Source: an uncultured Lachnospiraceae bacterium (GTDB lineage: Bacteria > Bacillota > Clostridia > Lachnospirales > Lachnospiraceae). Taken from it: a DNA stretch of 64,000 nucleotides. A model generated the notes under the pieces. That model saw only the letters and a list, made by a program, of their open reading frames with translations, searched no databases and had not been told where the DNA came from. This document shows positions 1-8,889 of this stretch, piece after piece (position 1 is the stretch's first letter; the number at the start of each line of letters is the position of its first letter). The stretch is from positions 20,510-84,509 of the forward strand of contig CADABQ010000007.1 of NCBI GenBank assembly GCA_902786205.1, read 5' to 3'. The position numbers and the translations under genes were made by a program.

Positions 1-1095
1 TTAGGTGCTATCGTTATTAAGGAAGCTCTTAAGAGAGCAGGCGTACCTGGTGATCAGGTTGATCAGGTATATATGGGTTGTGTAATCCAAGCTGGTCAGG
101 GACAGAACGTAGCTCGTCAGGCAACAATTAAAGCAGGACTTCCTATCGAAGTTCCAGCCGTTACTATGAACGTTGTTTGTGGTTCTGGTCTTAACTGTGT
201 AAACCAGGCTGCTCATATGATCATGGCTGGTGAAGCTGATATCGTTGTAGCAGGTGGTATGGAAAACATGTCTATGGCTCCTTACGCTTTAGACAAAGCT
301 CGTTTTGGTTACAGAATGGGTAATGCTACCATGAAAGATACTATGGTAAATGATGCATTATGGGATGCTTTCAATGATTACCATATGATCAAAACTGCTG
401 ATAACATTTGCGAAGAATGGGGTATCACAAGAGAAGAATTAGACGAGTTTGCTTTAAAGAGTCAGCAGAAAGCAGAAGCTGCTCAAAAGAGCGGTGCTTT
501 TGATAAGGAAATCGTTCCTGTTACTGTTAAGAAGAGAAAAGAAACAATCGAATTTAAGGTTGATGAAGGTCCTCGTCCAGGATCAACAATCGAAGGTCTT
601 GCTAAACTTCGTCCAATCAATCCAAACGGATTTGTTACAGCAGGTAACGCTTCTGGTATCAATGACGGTGCTGCTGCTATCGTTGTAATGAGCGAAGAAA
701 AAGCAAAAGAATTAGGTGTAACTCCTATGGCTACTTGGGTAACAGGTGCTCTTGCAGGATGCAGACCTGAAGTTATGGGTATTGGACCTGTATACTCTAC
801 AAAGAAAGTTCTTGCTAAGACCGGTATGAACATTTCTGATTTCGATATCATCGAAGCAAACGAAGCTTTCGCTGCTCAGTCTGTTGCAGTTGGTAGAGAC
901 TTAGGAATTGATACTGAGAAACAATTAAATCCAAATGGTGGAGCAATTGCATTAGGACATCCTGTTGGTGCATCTGGATGCCGTATCTTAGTTACACTTC
1001 TTCATGAAATGGAAGCTAAGGATGCAAAGACTGGTTTAGCTACTCTTTGTATCGGTGGTGGAATGGGCTGCTCAACAATCGTTAAGAGAGATTAA
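1..1095 (+). CDS. thl: Acetyl-CoA C-acetyltransferase (thiolase), 5' end cut off by the window
   Basis: Condenses two acetyl-CoA to acetoacetyl-CoA, the entry step of the butyrate pathway in the cytosol. The reading frame is open from base 1, so about 28 N-terminal residues lie outside the window; 364 residues are visible. The acylated nucleophile is the Cys of VVCGSGL (codon at 178-180). The C-terminal active site is seen as [15 protein letters not shown] (His) and CIGGGMG (second Cys). All three thiolase signatures are intact, so this is an edge truncation and not a broken gene. It is the first visible gene of thl-crt-hbd-bcd-etfB-etfA. Codon use is rich in GCT, GGT and CGT, as expected of a highly expressed gene. 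The assignment to the family is certain; biosynthetic rather than degradative use is inferred from the neighbours. Confidence 0.97.
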   Translation, partial: LGAIVIKEALKRAGVPGDQVDQVYMGCVIQAGQGQNVARQATIKAGLPIEVPAVTMNVVCGSGLNCVNQAAHMIMAGEADIVVAGGMENMSMAPYALDKARFGYRMGNATMKDTMVNDALWDAFNDYHMIKTADNICEEWGITREELDEFALKSQQKAEAAQKSGAFDKEIVPVTVKKRKETIEFKVDEGPRPGSTIEGLAKLRPINPNGFVTAGNASGINDGAAAIVVMSEEKAKELGVTPMATWVTGALAGCRPEVMGIGPVYSTKKVLAKTGMNISDFDIIEANEAFAAQSVAVGRDLGIDTEKQLNPNGGAIALGHPVGASGCRILVTLLHEMEAKDAKTGLATLCIGGGMGCSTIVKRD

Positions 1096-1101
1096 TTTTA
1101 G

Positions 1102-1129
1102 AACCCATGTCTCATACGGGGCATGGGTT
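1102..1129 (+). other. Hairpin in the thl-crt gap
   Basis: A perfect 8-bp stem (AACCCATG with CATGGGTT) around a 12-nt loop starts 7 bases after the thl stop codon. No run of T follows, so it is not a standard rho-independent terminator. It could stabilise or delimit the processed thl transcript; that role is inference. Confidence 0.5.
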
Positions 1130-1195
1130 ATATGTGTTTCATCACATAACACTGCTCTTCTATTTTAGATTTTATTTAGAAAGGATTTGTAAAGA

Positions 1196-1987
1196 ATGGA
1201 ATTTATCACATATGAACAGGAAGAATTCATTGGTATTATTACAATCAATAGACCAAAGGCATTAAATGCATTAAACAGTTCTGTATTAGATGAATTAAAC
1301 ACAACTTTGGATAATGTTGATATCAACACAACAAGATGTTTAATTTTAACAGGTGCTGGAGATAAGTCTTTTGTTGCTGGTGCGGATATTGGAGAAATGA
1401 GTACATTAACAAAAGCGGAAGGCGAAGCATTTGGTAAGAAGGGTAATGATGTATTCCGTAAATTAGAGACATTCCCTATTCCAGTAATTGCTGCTGTGAA
1501 TGGTTTTGCCCTTGGTGGTGGATGCGAAATTTCACTTAGTTGCGATATTCGTATTTGCTCTGATAATGCTGTATTTGGTCAGCCAGAAGTTGGTCTTGGA
1601 ATTACACCAGGTTTCGGTGGAACACAAAGACTTGCTCGTACTGTTGGTGTTGGTATGGCAAAACAGCTTATCTATACTGCTAGAAACATCAAAGCAGACG
1701 AAGCATTCCGTATTGGTCTTGTAAATGCAGTATATACACAGGAAGATTTAATGGCACAGGCTAAGAAGTTAGCTTCTACAATTGCTAAGAATGCTCCTAT
1801 TGCTGTTCGTAATTGTAAAAAAGCAATTAATGATGGATTACAGGTTGATATGGATCAAGCAATCGTTATTGAAGAAAAACTTTTCGGTGATTGTTTTGAA
1901 ACAGAAGACCAAAAAGCTGGAATGGGTAACTTCTTAGAAAAAGATAAAGAAAAGAAATTAAAGGTAGTTCCATTCCAGAACAAATAA
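1196..1987 (+). CDS. crt: 3-hydroxybutyryl-CoA dehydratase (crotonase)
   Basis: Dehydrates 3-hydroxybutyryl-CoA to crotonyl-CoA. The 263-residue protein has the crotonase fold signatures: the oxyanion-hole strand SFVAGADIGEM (about residues 60-70), GFALGGGCE, and FGQPEVGLGITPGFGGTQRL with the conserved catalytic Glu. The length matches clostridial Crt (about 260). The second catalytic Glu of mitochondrial hydratase is replaced in the AKQLIYTA segment, which is also the case in clostridial Crt as I remember it, so it is not abnormal. The start at 1196 is supported by AGAAAGGA ten bases upstream. It lies 100 bp behind thl and 107 bp ahead of hbd in the same orientation. Confidence 0.95.
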   Translation: MEFITYEQEEFIGIITINRPKALNALNSSVLDELNTTLDNVDINTTRCLILTGAGDKSFVAGADIGEMSTLTKAEGEAFGKKGNDVFRKLETFPIPVIAAVNGFALGGGCEISLSCDIRICSDNAVFGQPEVGLGITPGFGGTQRLARTVGVGMAKQLIYTARNIKADEAFRIGLVNAVYTQEDLMAQAKKLASTIAKNAPIAVRNCKKAINDGLQVDMDQAIVIEEKLFGDCFETEDQKAGMGNFLEKDKEKKLKVVPFQNK

Positions 1988-2012
1988 TGACAAATTTATG
2001 ATTTTTTTGTCA
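1988..2012 (+). other. Inverted repeat directly after crt
   Basis: TGACAAA and TTTGTCA form a 7-bp stem across an AT-rich 11-nt loop, beginning at the base after the crt stop codon. It is a weak terminator or operator candidate that precedes the promoter at 2029; its function is not shown by sequence. Confidence 0.3.
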
Positions 2013-2028
2013 ATTATTTTCTTTTATA

Positions 2029-2058
2029 TTGACAATATGCTATTATTACAGGTATGAT
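2029..2058 (+). promoter_or_regulatory. Strong sigma-A type internal promoter for hbd-bcd-etfBA
   Basis: TTGACA (2029-2034), an 18-bp spacer and TATGAT (2053-2058) form a near-consensus promoter inside the operon. Its predicted start lies about 30 bases ahead of the hbd ribosome binding site AAGGAGGA. It would let hbd, bcd, etfB and etfA be transcribed separately from thl-crt. Confidence 0.7.
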
Positions 2059-2064
2059 ACCTGT
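2048..2064 (+). promoter_or_regulatory. Perfect palindrome covering the -10 box (operator candidate)
   Basis: ACAGGTA and TACCTGT are perfect 7-base inverted repeats around a 3-base centre, and the -10 hexamer TATGAT lies inside the palindrome. A dimeric repressor bound here would block the promoter. It does not match the Rex consensus I know (TTGTTAAN4TTAACAA). The regulator is unknown. Confidence 0.5.
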
Positions 2065-2094
2065 GAACATAAAGAATTTTAAGGAGGATTTAAC

Positions 2095-2934
2095 ATGAAG
2101 GTTGGTATTATTGGCGCTGGAACAATGGGTTCTGGTATTGCACAGGCTTTCGCTCAGACAGAGGGATATGAAGTATGTTTATGTGACATCAATGATGAAT
2201 TTGCTGCAAACGGAAAAAACAAGATTGCAAAGGGATTCGAAAAGAGAATTGCAAAAGGCAAAATGTCTCAGGCTGATGCTGATGCTATTCTTGCAAAAAT
2301 CACAACAGGTACAAAAGAAATCTGTACAGATTGCGATTTAGTAGTTGAAGCTGCTCTTGAAGTAATGGACATCAAGAAACAGACATTCAAAGAATTACAG
2401 GACATCTGCAAGAAAGATTGTATCTTTGCTACAAATACGTCTTCTCTTTCTATTACTGAGATTGGTGCTGGACTTGACAGACCAGTTATTGGTATGCACT
2501 TCTTTAACCCAGCTCCAGTAATGAAGTTAGTAGAAGTTATCCGTGGCGAGAATACAACTGATGAAGTTACAAATAAAGTTATCGAAATCTCTAAAGAAAT
2601 CGGAAAGACTCCTGTTGAAGTAAAAGAAGCTGCTGGTTTCGTTGTAAACAGAATTTTAATTCCAATGATCAATGAAGCTGTTGGTATTTACGCTGACGGT
2701 GTTGCTTCTGTAGAAGGTATTGATACAGCTATGCAGTTAGGAGCTAATCATCCAATGGGACCTTTAGCTTTAGGTGATTTAGTAGGTCTTGATATCTGCT
2801 TAGCTATTATGGAAGTTCTTCAGGCTGAGACTGGTGATCCTAAGTATCGCCCTCATCCATTATTAAGAAAAATGGTTCGTGCTGGTAAATTAGGTAGAAA
2901 AACCGGTATCGGTTTCTACGATTACAGCAAGTAA
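2095..2934 (+). CDS. hbd: 3-hydroxybutyryl-CoA dehydrogenase
   Basis: Reduces acetoacetyl-CoA to 3-hydroxybutyryl-CoA with NAD(P)H. The 279-residue protein starts with the Rossmann motif [14 protein letters not shown]. The catalytic region [18 protein letters not shown] carries the active-site His, and [11 protein letters not shown] plus [18 protein letters not shown] mark the C-terminal helical domain. The length fits the family (about 282). AAGGAGGA lies 6 bases before the ATG. It is the first gene behind the internal promoter at 2029-2058, and in this operon it precedes bcd, unlike the Clostridium acetobutylicum order in which hbd is last. Confidence 0.96.
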   Translation: MKVGIIGAGTMGSGIAQAFAQTEGYEVCLCDINDEFAANGKNKIAKGFEKRIAKGKMSQADADAILAKITTGTKEICTDCDLVVEAALEVMDIKKQTFKELQDICKKDCIFATNTSSLSITEIGAGLDRPVIGMHFFNPAPVMKLVEVIRGENTTDEVTNKVIEISKEIGKTPVEVKEAAGFVVNRILIPMINEAVGIYADGVASVEGIDTAMQLGANHPMGPLALGDLVGLDICLAIMEVLQAETGDPKYRPHPLLRKMVRAGKLGRKTGIGFYDYSK

Positions 2935-2964
2935 TATAAAGAGTAGCTTACTGCTCTTCCACTA

Positions 2965-3006
2965 TGCCTGATACCTAATTGCAAATAATTAGGTATCGGC
3001 ATTTTA
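2965..3006 (+). terminator. Terminator-like hairpin between hbd and bcd
   Basis: About 15 paired bases (GATACCTAATT with AATTAGGTATC plus a GCC/GGC base section with one bulge) around a 6-nt loop, followed by TTTT. In the middle of an operon this should act as a partial terminator or attenuator lowering bcd-etfBA transcription relative to hbd, or as an mRNA 3' end protector. A smaller hairpin (GAGTAG/CTGCTC at 2941-2956) precedes it and GAACT/AGTTC at 3058-3071 follows it. Confidence 0.6.
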
Positions 3007-3093
3007 CGGTTCGAATGTCAGGATGCTTATGCACCTTTCATTACTATAGAAAATAATGAACTCTTAAGTTCAAATAAAGATGGAGGAATTGAG

Positions 3094-4263
3094 ATGGATT
3101 TTTCTTTAAGTAAAAAACATGAAATGGCAAGAAATCTTTTCAAAGAATTTGCCGAGACAGAAGTAAAACCTTTCGCTCAGGAAACTGACGAAACAGAACA
3201 TTTCCCTACTGAAATCGTTAAAAAGATGCAGAAATACGGTTTTATGGGTATTCCAGTTGAAAAAGAGTATGGCGGACAAGGTTGTGATCCTTTAACATAC
3301 ACTATGTGTGTAGAAGAACTTTCTAAAGTTTGCGGTACTACAGGTGTTATTGTTTCTGCTCATACATCATTGTGTGCAGATCCAATTCAGACTTTTGGTA
3401 CTCCAGAACAGAAGGAAAAGTTCTTAGTTCCATTGGCAAAAGGCGAAAAGCTTGGTGCTTTCGGTTTAACTGAGCCAGGTGCTGGTACTGATGCACAGGG
3501 TGTTCAGACGAAAGCTGTATTAGATGGTGATGAATGGGTATTAAATGGTTCTAAGTGCTTTATCACAAACGGTAAAGAAGCTGATATTTATATCATCATT
3601 GCTTATACAGATATCGTTGAAAACAAACGTGGAAAGAAGCAGAAGAAATTCTCTGCATTCATCGTTGAAAAAGGAACTCCAGGATTTACTTTTGGTACAA
3701 AAGAAAAGAAAATGGGTATCCGTGGTTCAGCTACTTATGAATTAATTTTCCAGGATTGTAGAATTCCAGCTGCTAACCTTCTTGGACAGCGTGGCAAGGG
3801 ATTCCCAATCGCTATGCATACTCTTGATGGTGGTCGTATTGGTATCGCTGCTCAGGCTCTTGGTCTTGCTGAGGGTGCTCTTGAGCGTACAATCGAATAC
3901 ACAAAAGAGAGAAAACAGTTTGGTCGTTCTATTGCTCAGCAACAGAATACTCAGTTCCAGCTTGCTGATATGGCAACAAAGGTGGAAGCTGCTAAATTAT
4001 TAGTATATCAGGCTGCTATGAAGAAAGAACAGTATATGAAGGATCATAGAACTTCTTATTCTGTAGAAGCTGCTATGGCTAAATTAATGGCTGCTGAAGT
4101 TGCTATGGAAGTTACAACAAAAGCTGTTCAGTTATTCGGTGGATACGGATACATTAGAGAATACGACGTTGAGCGTATGATGCGTGATGCTAAGATTACT
4201 GAAATCTACGAAGGAACAAGTGAAGTTCAGCGTATGGTAATCTCTGCTAACCTTTTAAAATAA
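3094..4263 (+). CDS. bcd: Butyryl-CoA dehydrogenase
   Basis: FAD enzyme that reduces crotonyl-CoA to butyryl-CoA; in clostridia it acts with EtfAB, coupling the step to ferredoxin reduction (flavin-based electron bifurcation, established for this enzyme family). The 389 residues contain the two acyl-CoA dehydrogenase signatures: GAFGLTEPGAGTDAQG near residue 130 and QLFGGYGYIREYDVERMMRD near 345. The catalytic base is the Glu of IYEGTSEVQR. A basic stretch GKKQKKF near residue 185 makes it about 10 residues longer than the C. acetobutylicum enzyme. GGAGG lies 7 bases before the ATG. It is followed by etfB and etfA, its obligate partners. Confidence 0.96.
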   Translation: MDFSLSKKHEMARNLFKEFAETEVKPFAQETDETEHFPTEIVKKMQKYGFMGIPVEKEYGGQGCDPLTYTMCVEELSKVCGTTGVIVSAHTSLCADPIQTFGTPEQKEKFLVPLAKGEKLGAFGLTEPGAGTDAQGVQTKAVLDGDEWVLNGSKCFITNGKEADIYIIIAYTDIVENKRGKKQKKFSAFIVEKGTPGFTFGTKEKKMGIRGSATYELIFQDCRIPAANLLGQRGKGFPIAMHTLDGGRIGIAAQALGLAEGALERTIEYTKERKQFGRSIAQQQNTQFQLADMATKVEAAKLLVYQAAMKKEQYMKDHRTSYSVEAAMAKLMAAEVAMEVTTKAVQLFGGYGYIREYDVERMMRDAKITEIYEGTSEVQRMVISANLLK

Positions 4264-4330
4264 TTTCTACAACTGGTAGATAAACAGAACGGGATCAAAT
4301 CCCGAATAAAAAAATAAGGAGTGAATGACT

Positions 4331-5113
4331 GTGAAAATCGTTGTATGTATTAAACAGGTTCCAGATACAAAAGGCGGCGTTAAATTTAACCCAGATGGTA
4401 CTTTGGACAGAGGTGCAATGCTTACTATCATGAACCCAGATGATAAGGCTGGTTTGGAAGCTGCACTTAGATTAAAAGATCAGTATGGTGCTGAGGTCAC
4501 TGTATTGACAATGGGACTTCCTAAGGCTGAGGAAGTTCTTCGTGAAGCTATGGCTATGGGTGCTGATAATGGTATTCTTGTAACAGATAGAGTTTTAGGT
4601 GGAGCTGATACATGGGCTACTTCTACTACTATCGCAGGTGCTCTTAGAAATATTGATTATGATTTAATCATCACTGGTCGTCAGGCTATTGATGGTGATA
4701 CTGCTCAGGTTGGTCCTCAGATTTCTGAGCATCTTGATATTCCTGTTATCTCTTACGCACAGGATATTAAAGTTGATGGAGATTCTGTTATTGTTCAGCG
4801 TCAGTATGAAGATAGATATCATGAAGTAAAGGCTAAAATGCCTTGCTTAGTTACTGCACTTTCTGAATTAAACGAGCCTCGTTACATGACTCCAGGTGGA
4901 ATTTTCGATGCTTACGATAAGGAAATTACAGTATGGGGAAGAGCTGATCTTAAGGATGTAGATGATTCTAACCTTGGATTAAAAGGTTCTCCTACAAAGA
5001 TTGCCAAAGCATCTGATAAGGTAAGAAAGGGTGCTGGTGAAAAAGTTACTCTTGATCCAGATGAAGCAGTTAAATACTTAATCGGTAAGTTAGAAGAAAA
5101 ACATGTAATCTAA
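4331..5113 (+). CDS. etfB: Electron transfer flavoprotein, beta subunit
   Basis: Small subunit of the EtfAB flavoprotein that passes electrons to Bcd. The product reads MKIVVCIKQVPDT at its N terminus, the usual EtfB start, followed by the adenine-nucleotide binding alpha/beta domain; the segment GRQAIDGDTAQVGPQ is the typical EtfB nucleotide-binding loop. I place the start at GTG 4331 because AAGGAG (4316-4321) is 9 bases upstream of it. The ATG at 4325 would be only 3 bases from that site and would add two residues. A small perfect hairpin (CGGGAT/ATCCCG, 4290-4304) lies just before the ribosome binding site. The gene is 13-25 bp ahead of etfA, so both subunits are made together. Confidence 0.95.
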   Translation: MKIVVCIKQVPDTKGGVKFNPDGTLDRGAMLTIMNPDDKAGLEAALRLKDQYGAEVTVLTMGLPKAEEVLREAMAMGADNGILVTDRVLGGADTWATSTTIAGALRNIDYDLIITGRQAIDGDTAQVGPQISEHLDIPVISYAQDIKVDGDSVIVQRQYEDRYHEVKAKMPCLVTALSELNEPRYMTPGGIFDAYDKEITVWGRADLKDVDDSNLGLKGSPTKIAKASDKVRKGAGEKVTLDPDEAVKYLIGKLEEKHVI

Positions 5114-5138
5114 TTATTAAAGGAAGATGGTGACAAGA

Positions 5139-6182
5139 ATGAATTTAGAAGAATATAAAGGTGTATTTGTCTTTGCTCAGCAGGTAGACAATGAGATTAG
5201 CTCAATCGCATTCGAGTTACTTGGAAAAGCAAAAGACTTAGCAAGTGATTTAAATACTGATGTAACAGCTGTATTAGTTGGTTATAATGTAAAAGGATTA
5301 GCTGATCAATTAGCTGAATATGGTGCTGATAAGGTTATCGTTGTTGACGATCCAGAATTAAAGGATTACAGAACAGAACCTTATACACATGCATTGGCTT
5401 CTGTAATCAATGAATACAAGCCAGAAATCGTTTTAGTTGGTGCTACTGCTATCGGTAGAGATTTAGGACCTAGAGTATCTGCTCGTGTTAAGACAGGTCT
5501 TACTGCTGACTGTACAGTTCTTGAAATTGGTAACTTCCCAATTAACAAGATTGGTAACCAGCCACAGAAAGAAAACCAGTTATTAATGACTCGTCCTGCA
5601 TTCGGTGGTAACACAATTGCTACTATTGCTTGCCCAGACAACCGTCCTCAGATGGCTACTGTTCGTGCTGGTGTTATGCAAAAGATTGACCCAATCAAAG
5701 GTGCTAAGGCTGAAGTAATTGAATTTAACCCTGGATTTACTCCAGATAATAAGTATGTAGAAATCTTAAACATTGTAAAAGAAGTAAAAGATGTGGTTGA
5801 TATTTCTGAAGCTAAGATTTTAGTATCTGGTGGTCGTGGTGTTGGTAGTGCTGAAAACTTCAAGTTATTAGATGATCTTGCAGAAGTTCTTGGTGGTACA
5901 GTAAGTTGTTCTCGTGCCGTTGTTGATGATGGTTGGAAAGAGAAAGAACTTCAGGTCGGACAAACAGGTAAGACTGTACGTCCTCAGGTATACTTCGCAA
6001 TCGGTATTTCTGGTGCTATTCAGCATACAGCAGGTATGGAAGATTCAGATCTTATTATCGCAATTAACAAAGATGAGAATGCTCCAATCTTTGACGTAGC
6101 TGACTACGGTATTGTTGGTGATTTAAATAAGATTGTACCTATGTTAACAGAACAATTAAAGGCTGCAATTGCAAATAAATAA
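5139..6182 (+). CDS. etfA: Electron transfer flavoprotein, alpha subunit
   Basis: Large subunit of EtfAB and binder of the second FAD. The N-terminal half is an alpha/beta nucleotide-binding domain. The C-terminal FAD domain shows LVSGGRGVGS, the switch region SRAVVDDGW, VGQTGKTVRPQVYFAIGISGAIQH and the adenine-binding end AINKDENAPIFDVADYGIVGD. The start is ambiguous: ATG 5127 sits only 2 bases after AAAGGA, GTG 5130 is 5 bases away and ATG 5139 is 12-14 bases away. I prefer 5139 because MNLEEYKGVFVF matches usual EtfA starts. It ends the operon and is followed by a strong terminator. Bcd, EtfB and EtfA are all intact, so the bifurcating complex should be functional. Confidence 0.95.
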   Translation: MNLEEYKGVFVFAQQVDNEISSIAFELLGKAKDLASDLNTDVTAVLVGYNVKGLADQLAEYGADKVIVVDDPELKDYRTEPYTHALASVINEYKPEIVLVGATAIGRDLGPRVSARVKTGLTADCTVLEIGNFPINKIGNQPQKENQLLMTRPAFGGNTIATIACPDNRPQMATVRAGVMQKIDPIKGAKAEVIEFNPGFTPDNKYVEILNIVKEVKDVVDISEAKILVSGGRGVGSAENFKLLDDLAEVLGGTVSCSRAVVDDGWKEKELQVGQTGKTVRPQVYFAIGISGAIQHTAGMEDSDLIIAINKDENAPIFDVADYGIVGDLNKIVPMLTEQLKAAIANK

Positions 6183-6201
6183 TTCTGTTTTAACAGTTTT
6201 T

Positions 6202-6234
6202 GAGGGATTCAAGTTATCTTGAATCCCTCTTTTC
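6202..6234 (+). terminator. Rho-independent terminator of the butyrate operon
   Basis: Perfect 12-bp stem (GAGGGATTCAAG with CTTGAATCCCTC), 4-nt loop TTAT, followed by TTTTC. It lies 20 bp after the etfA stop codon. Confidence 0.92.
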
Positions 6235-6346
6235 TATTACATACTAGGCACATTAAAACCTTAGTCTTCTCTATTTCTTATTAAATCTAATAAAAGGGCT
6301 TCTACACACCCTATCATCCGTATTCACATTAGTATATGAATTGCTT

Positions 6347-6386
6347 AGTCAAACAGATTCGCAATCCACTCTGCCACTTGCTGTGA
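6347..6386 (+). repeat. Dispersed intergenic repeat, copy A (diverged)
   Basis: Copy of a roughly 40-45 bp element also found at 29254, 56369 and 59682. Shared blocks are GATTCGCAATCC, CTCTGC and ACTTGCT; this copy lacks about 3 bases in the centre. It stands between the etfA and buk terminators in a 400-bp stretch (6183-6582) that otherwise contains no gene I can support. Confidence 0.55.
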
Positions 6387-6505
6387 TATTTTCTTTTAAT
6401 TGAATGTCCCGTTTTTATTAAACTTATTCTCACAAACTTATAAAATTAACGAATAGAATATCCTTATAAAACGAATCTTCACTGATAAAACTTGTTTTTA
6501 TAAGC

Positions 6506-6554
6506 AAAAATGTTTCTCCCCAGGTAATATACTTACCTAGAAAGAAACATTTTA
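6506..6554 (-). terminator. Terminator of ptb-buk
   Basis: Read on the minus strand, AAATGTTTCT pairs with AGAAACATTT, with an inner TAGGTAA/TTACCT stem, and the outer stem is followed by TTTTTGC. It lies about 30 bp after the buk stop codon and forms the convergent partner of the etfA terminator. Confidence 0.8.
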
Positions 6555-6582
6555 TAATAATTATATTTAATTATTTCAGCTT

Positions 6583-7650
6583 TTAGTATTCCATAGCTTT
6601 TTCTTCACCACTCAGTACACGAATAGCGCCTTGTGCCAAAGCTAACAACTCATCCTCACCGCCATATACAGTAAAGTCAGAAATCCATGCTGTACGCTCT
6701 TTTAATGCGTTTACAACAACATCTGAATATGCAATACCACCTGTAACAACAATCTGGTCTACTTTTCCTTTTAATACAGTAGCCATCTCTCCGATATCCT
6801 TTGATACTTGATAAATAAAGGCATCAAATACCATCTTGTTGTCTGCATCGCCTTCTGCCATTGCTTTTAAAACATCACGCATATCATTTGTATGAAGGTA
6901 TCCGTTTAATCCGCCATTTCCTACAAACATCTTATATACTTCCTGTTCTGTATATTTTCCACTAAAGCAAAGCTTAATCAAAGCTCCTGAAGGTGCTCCA
7001 CCAGCTCTTTCTGGAGAGAATGCTCCATCACCGTCTAATGCGTTGTTTACGTCTACAACCTTACCATGATCATGTGCTCCAACAGAAACACCGCCACCCA
7101 TATGAACAACGATTAAATTTAAGTCCTCGTATTTCTTTCCGTTTTCTTTTGCATATCTCTTTGCTACTGCTTTCTGATTTAATGCATGAAATACACTTGT
7201 TCTAGGTAATTCTGGAACACCAGATAATCTTGCTACAGGAGCTAACTCATCTACTACTACAGGGTCAACAATAAATGAAGGCACTCCTAATTCATCGCCG
7301 ATTTCACGAGCAAGAATACCACCAAGGTTAGATGCATGCTGTCCCTGTTTACCAATCTTTAAATCCTCTAATAAAGCGTCTGATACTGCATATGTACCAC
7401 CTGGTATTGGCTTTAACATTCCACCGCGGCCAACAACAACATCTAACTTCTTCAAATCAAAATCCTTATCTTTTAATACAGAAAGGATAACATCCTTACG
7501 GAAATCCTTCTGTGCATAGATAGAATCATACTTTGCAATTTCCTCTGTAGAATGACGAAGTGTCTCTTCAAATAATAATGTTTCGTCTTCCATAACACCA
7601 ATCTTTGTTGATGTAGAACCTGGGTTCAAAATTAAGCTAATATATGCCAT
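6583..7650 (-). CDS. buk: Butyrate kinase
   Basis: Converts butyryl phosphate and ADP to butyrate and ATP, the energy-yielding last step of this butyrate route. The 355-residue protein belongs to the acetokinase (ASKHA) family: N-terminal [14 protein letters not shown], the phosphate loop [20 protein letters not shown] and [16 protein letters not shown], and the C-terminal VVTGGIAYS. Length matches Buk (about 355) and not acetate kinase (about 400). AAGGAGGA lies 10 bases before the ATG. It is 181 bp behind ptb and faces the thl-etfA operon, so nearly the whole acetyl-CoA to butyrate route is encoded within 9 kb. Branched-chain acyl phosphates are possible alternative substrates. Confidence 0.95.
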   Translation of the reverse strand: MAYISLILNPGSTSTKIGVMEDETLLFEETLRHSTEEIAKYDSIYAQKDFRKDVILSVLKDKDFDLKKLDVVVGRGGMLKPIPGGTYAVSDALLEDLKIGKQGQHASNLGGILAREIGDELGVPSFIVDPVVVDELAPVARLSGVPELPRTSVFHALNQKAVAKRYAKENGKKYEDLNLIVVHMGGGVSVGAHDHGKVVDVNNALDGDGAFSPERAGGAPSGALIKLCFSGKYTEQEVYKMFVGNGGLNGYLHTNDMRDVLKAMAEGDADNKMVFDAFIYQVSKDIGEMATVLKGKVDQIVVTGGIAYSDVVVNALKERTAWISDFTVYGGEDELLALAQGAIRVLSGEEKAMEY

Positions 7651-7757
7651 GTTCCTATGTCCTCCTTATATCTAGTTATAAAATGCCCATGATATGAGCC
7701 TCTTAATTCCAACTTTGGATTGAAAGTTCTTCGTTTCAAATGTAAAAATACATAATT

Positions 7758-7803
7758 ACTGTTCCTGCTCATGCAACATAACAGCTACCAAAACAGGAAC
7801 AGT
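7758..7803 (-). other. Inverted repeat between ptb and buk
   Basis: ACTGTTCCTG and CAGGAACAGT form a perfect 10-bp stem around a 26-nt loop, about 30 bp after the ptb stop. No T run follows on the minus strand, so it is more likely a processing or stability hairpin within a ptb-buk transcript than a full terminator. Confidence 0.45.
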
Positions 7804-7831
7804 TTGCTATTTTTTTAAGCTATTCTATTTA

Positions 7832-8743
7832 CTATTTGTTCATTGTTTCAGCAACAACCGCTGCTAATGCAATAGAATTTACTTTTGTTTCAAATGTATC
7901 CGAACGCGATGTTAAAATAACTGGTGCCTTTGTTCCTGTTAAAATGCAACCATTTTTAACTTCAGCAGTATGAACCAACGCTTTATATACCAAGTTTCCA
8001 GCATGAATATCAGGGAACAAAAGAATATCAGCATCACCCTGAATTTTTCTATCAAGTGCACCTTTATGTTTTGCTGCTTCTGGGTCAATTGCAAGGTCTA
8101 AAGACAAAGGTCCATCAACAATACAATCTTTAATCTTTCCTTCTTCACACATCTTAGTCAATTCTGCAGCTTCAACAGTAACTGGCATCTTAGGATTTAC
8201 AACTTCAACTGCTGCAAGAGGTGCAACCTTAGGACAATCTATGCCACATGCCTTTGCAACAGGAACAGTATTTTGAATAATCTGTACCTTTTCTTCTAAA
8301 GTAGGATATGTCATAAATGCTACGTCTGTTAAAAATAATAAATGATCAATTCCCTTAATATCAAATACGCAAACATGAGATAATGCATTTCCTGTTCTTA
8401 AACCAACTTCTTTGTTTAATACGCTCTTTAAAAAGTTCTTTGTATCAATAAGTCCCTTCATATACATGTCAGCTTTTCCATCATGTACAAGCTTTACAGC
8501 CTTTAATGATGCCTCAATTGTATCTGGCTCATTGATAATCTCAAATTGAGATAAATCAATTTTTAAAGAATCAGCAATTTCTTTCATCTTTGCTTCGTCA
8601 CCAACAAGAATTGCATCTGCAATATTTTTTTCCTTTGCTTCACGAACAGCCTGTAACACTTCTGAATCCTGTGCTACTGCTACTGCTACCTTTTTACGGC
8701 TACACTGTGAAACCTTTGCTAATAAATTGTCAAAATTACTCAT
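7832..8743 (-). CDS. ptb: Phosphate butyryltransferase
   Basis: Transfers the butyryl group of butyryl-CoA to phosphate, giving butyryl phosphate for Buk. The 303 residues form a single phosphotransacetylase-type (PTA_PTB) domain; visible family segments are VAVAVAQDSEVLQAV near residue 20, GNALSHVCVFDI, LLFLTDVAFMTYP, VVDGPLSLDLAIDPEAA, ADILLFPDIHAGNLVYK and TGTKAPVILTSRSDT near the C terminus. I choose ATG 8743, 6 bases behind GAGGTG; an upstream in-frame GTG (8752) lies inside that ribosome binding site. A good promoter lies 145 bp upstream. Close relatives act on acetyl or branched acyl groups, but the buk neighbour supports butyrate. Confidence 0.94.
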   Translation of the reverse strand: MSNFDNLLAKVSQCSRKKVAVAVAQDSEVLQAVREAKEKNIADAILVGDEAKMKEIADSLKIDLSQFEIINEPDTIEASLKAVKLVHDGKADMYMKGLIDTKNFLKSVLNKEVGLRTGNALSHVCVFDIKGIDHLLFLTDVAFMTYPTLEEKVQIIQNTVPVAKACGIDCPKVAPLAAVEVVNPKMPVTVEAAELTKMCEEGKIKDCIVDGPLSLDLAIDPEAAKHKGALDRKIQGDADILLFPDIHAGNLVYKALVHTAEVKNGCILTGTKAPVILTSRSDTFETKVNSIALAAVVAETMNK

Positions 8744-8816
8744 TTTTTGCACCTCGTATTCTATTTTTTTCTCATATATCCGAATATGTACCCTTTTGCA
8801 ACATATCCTTCATAAC

Positions 8817-8834
8817 TGTTTCTAATTGGAAACA
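8817..8834 (-). promoter_or_regulatory. Palindrome in the ptb leader
   Basis: TGTTTC and GAAACA flank a 6-base centre about 80 bases ahead of ptb and about 55 bases downstream of the -10 box. It could be a repressor site or a leader hairpin; no factor can be named. Confidence 0.35.
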
Positions 8835-8889
8835 ATTACACTCCATATATCTTTTGATTTTGTTACAACAAAACGCTGTACCATACATT

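Noticed and set aside
1..72. thl as a pseudogene lacking its start
   Set aside because: The frame is open to base 1 and matches thiolase there, so the gene is simply cut by the window edge.
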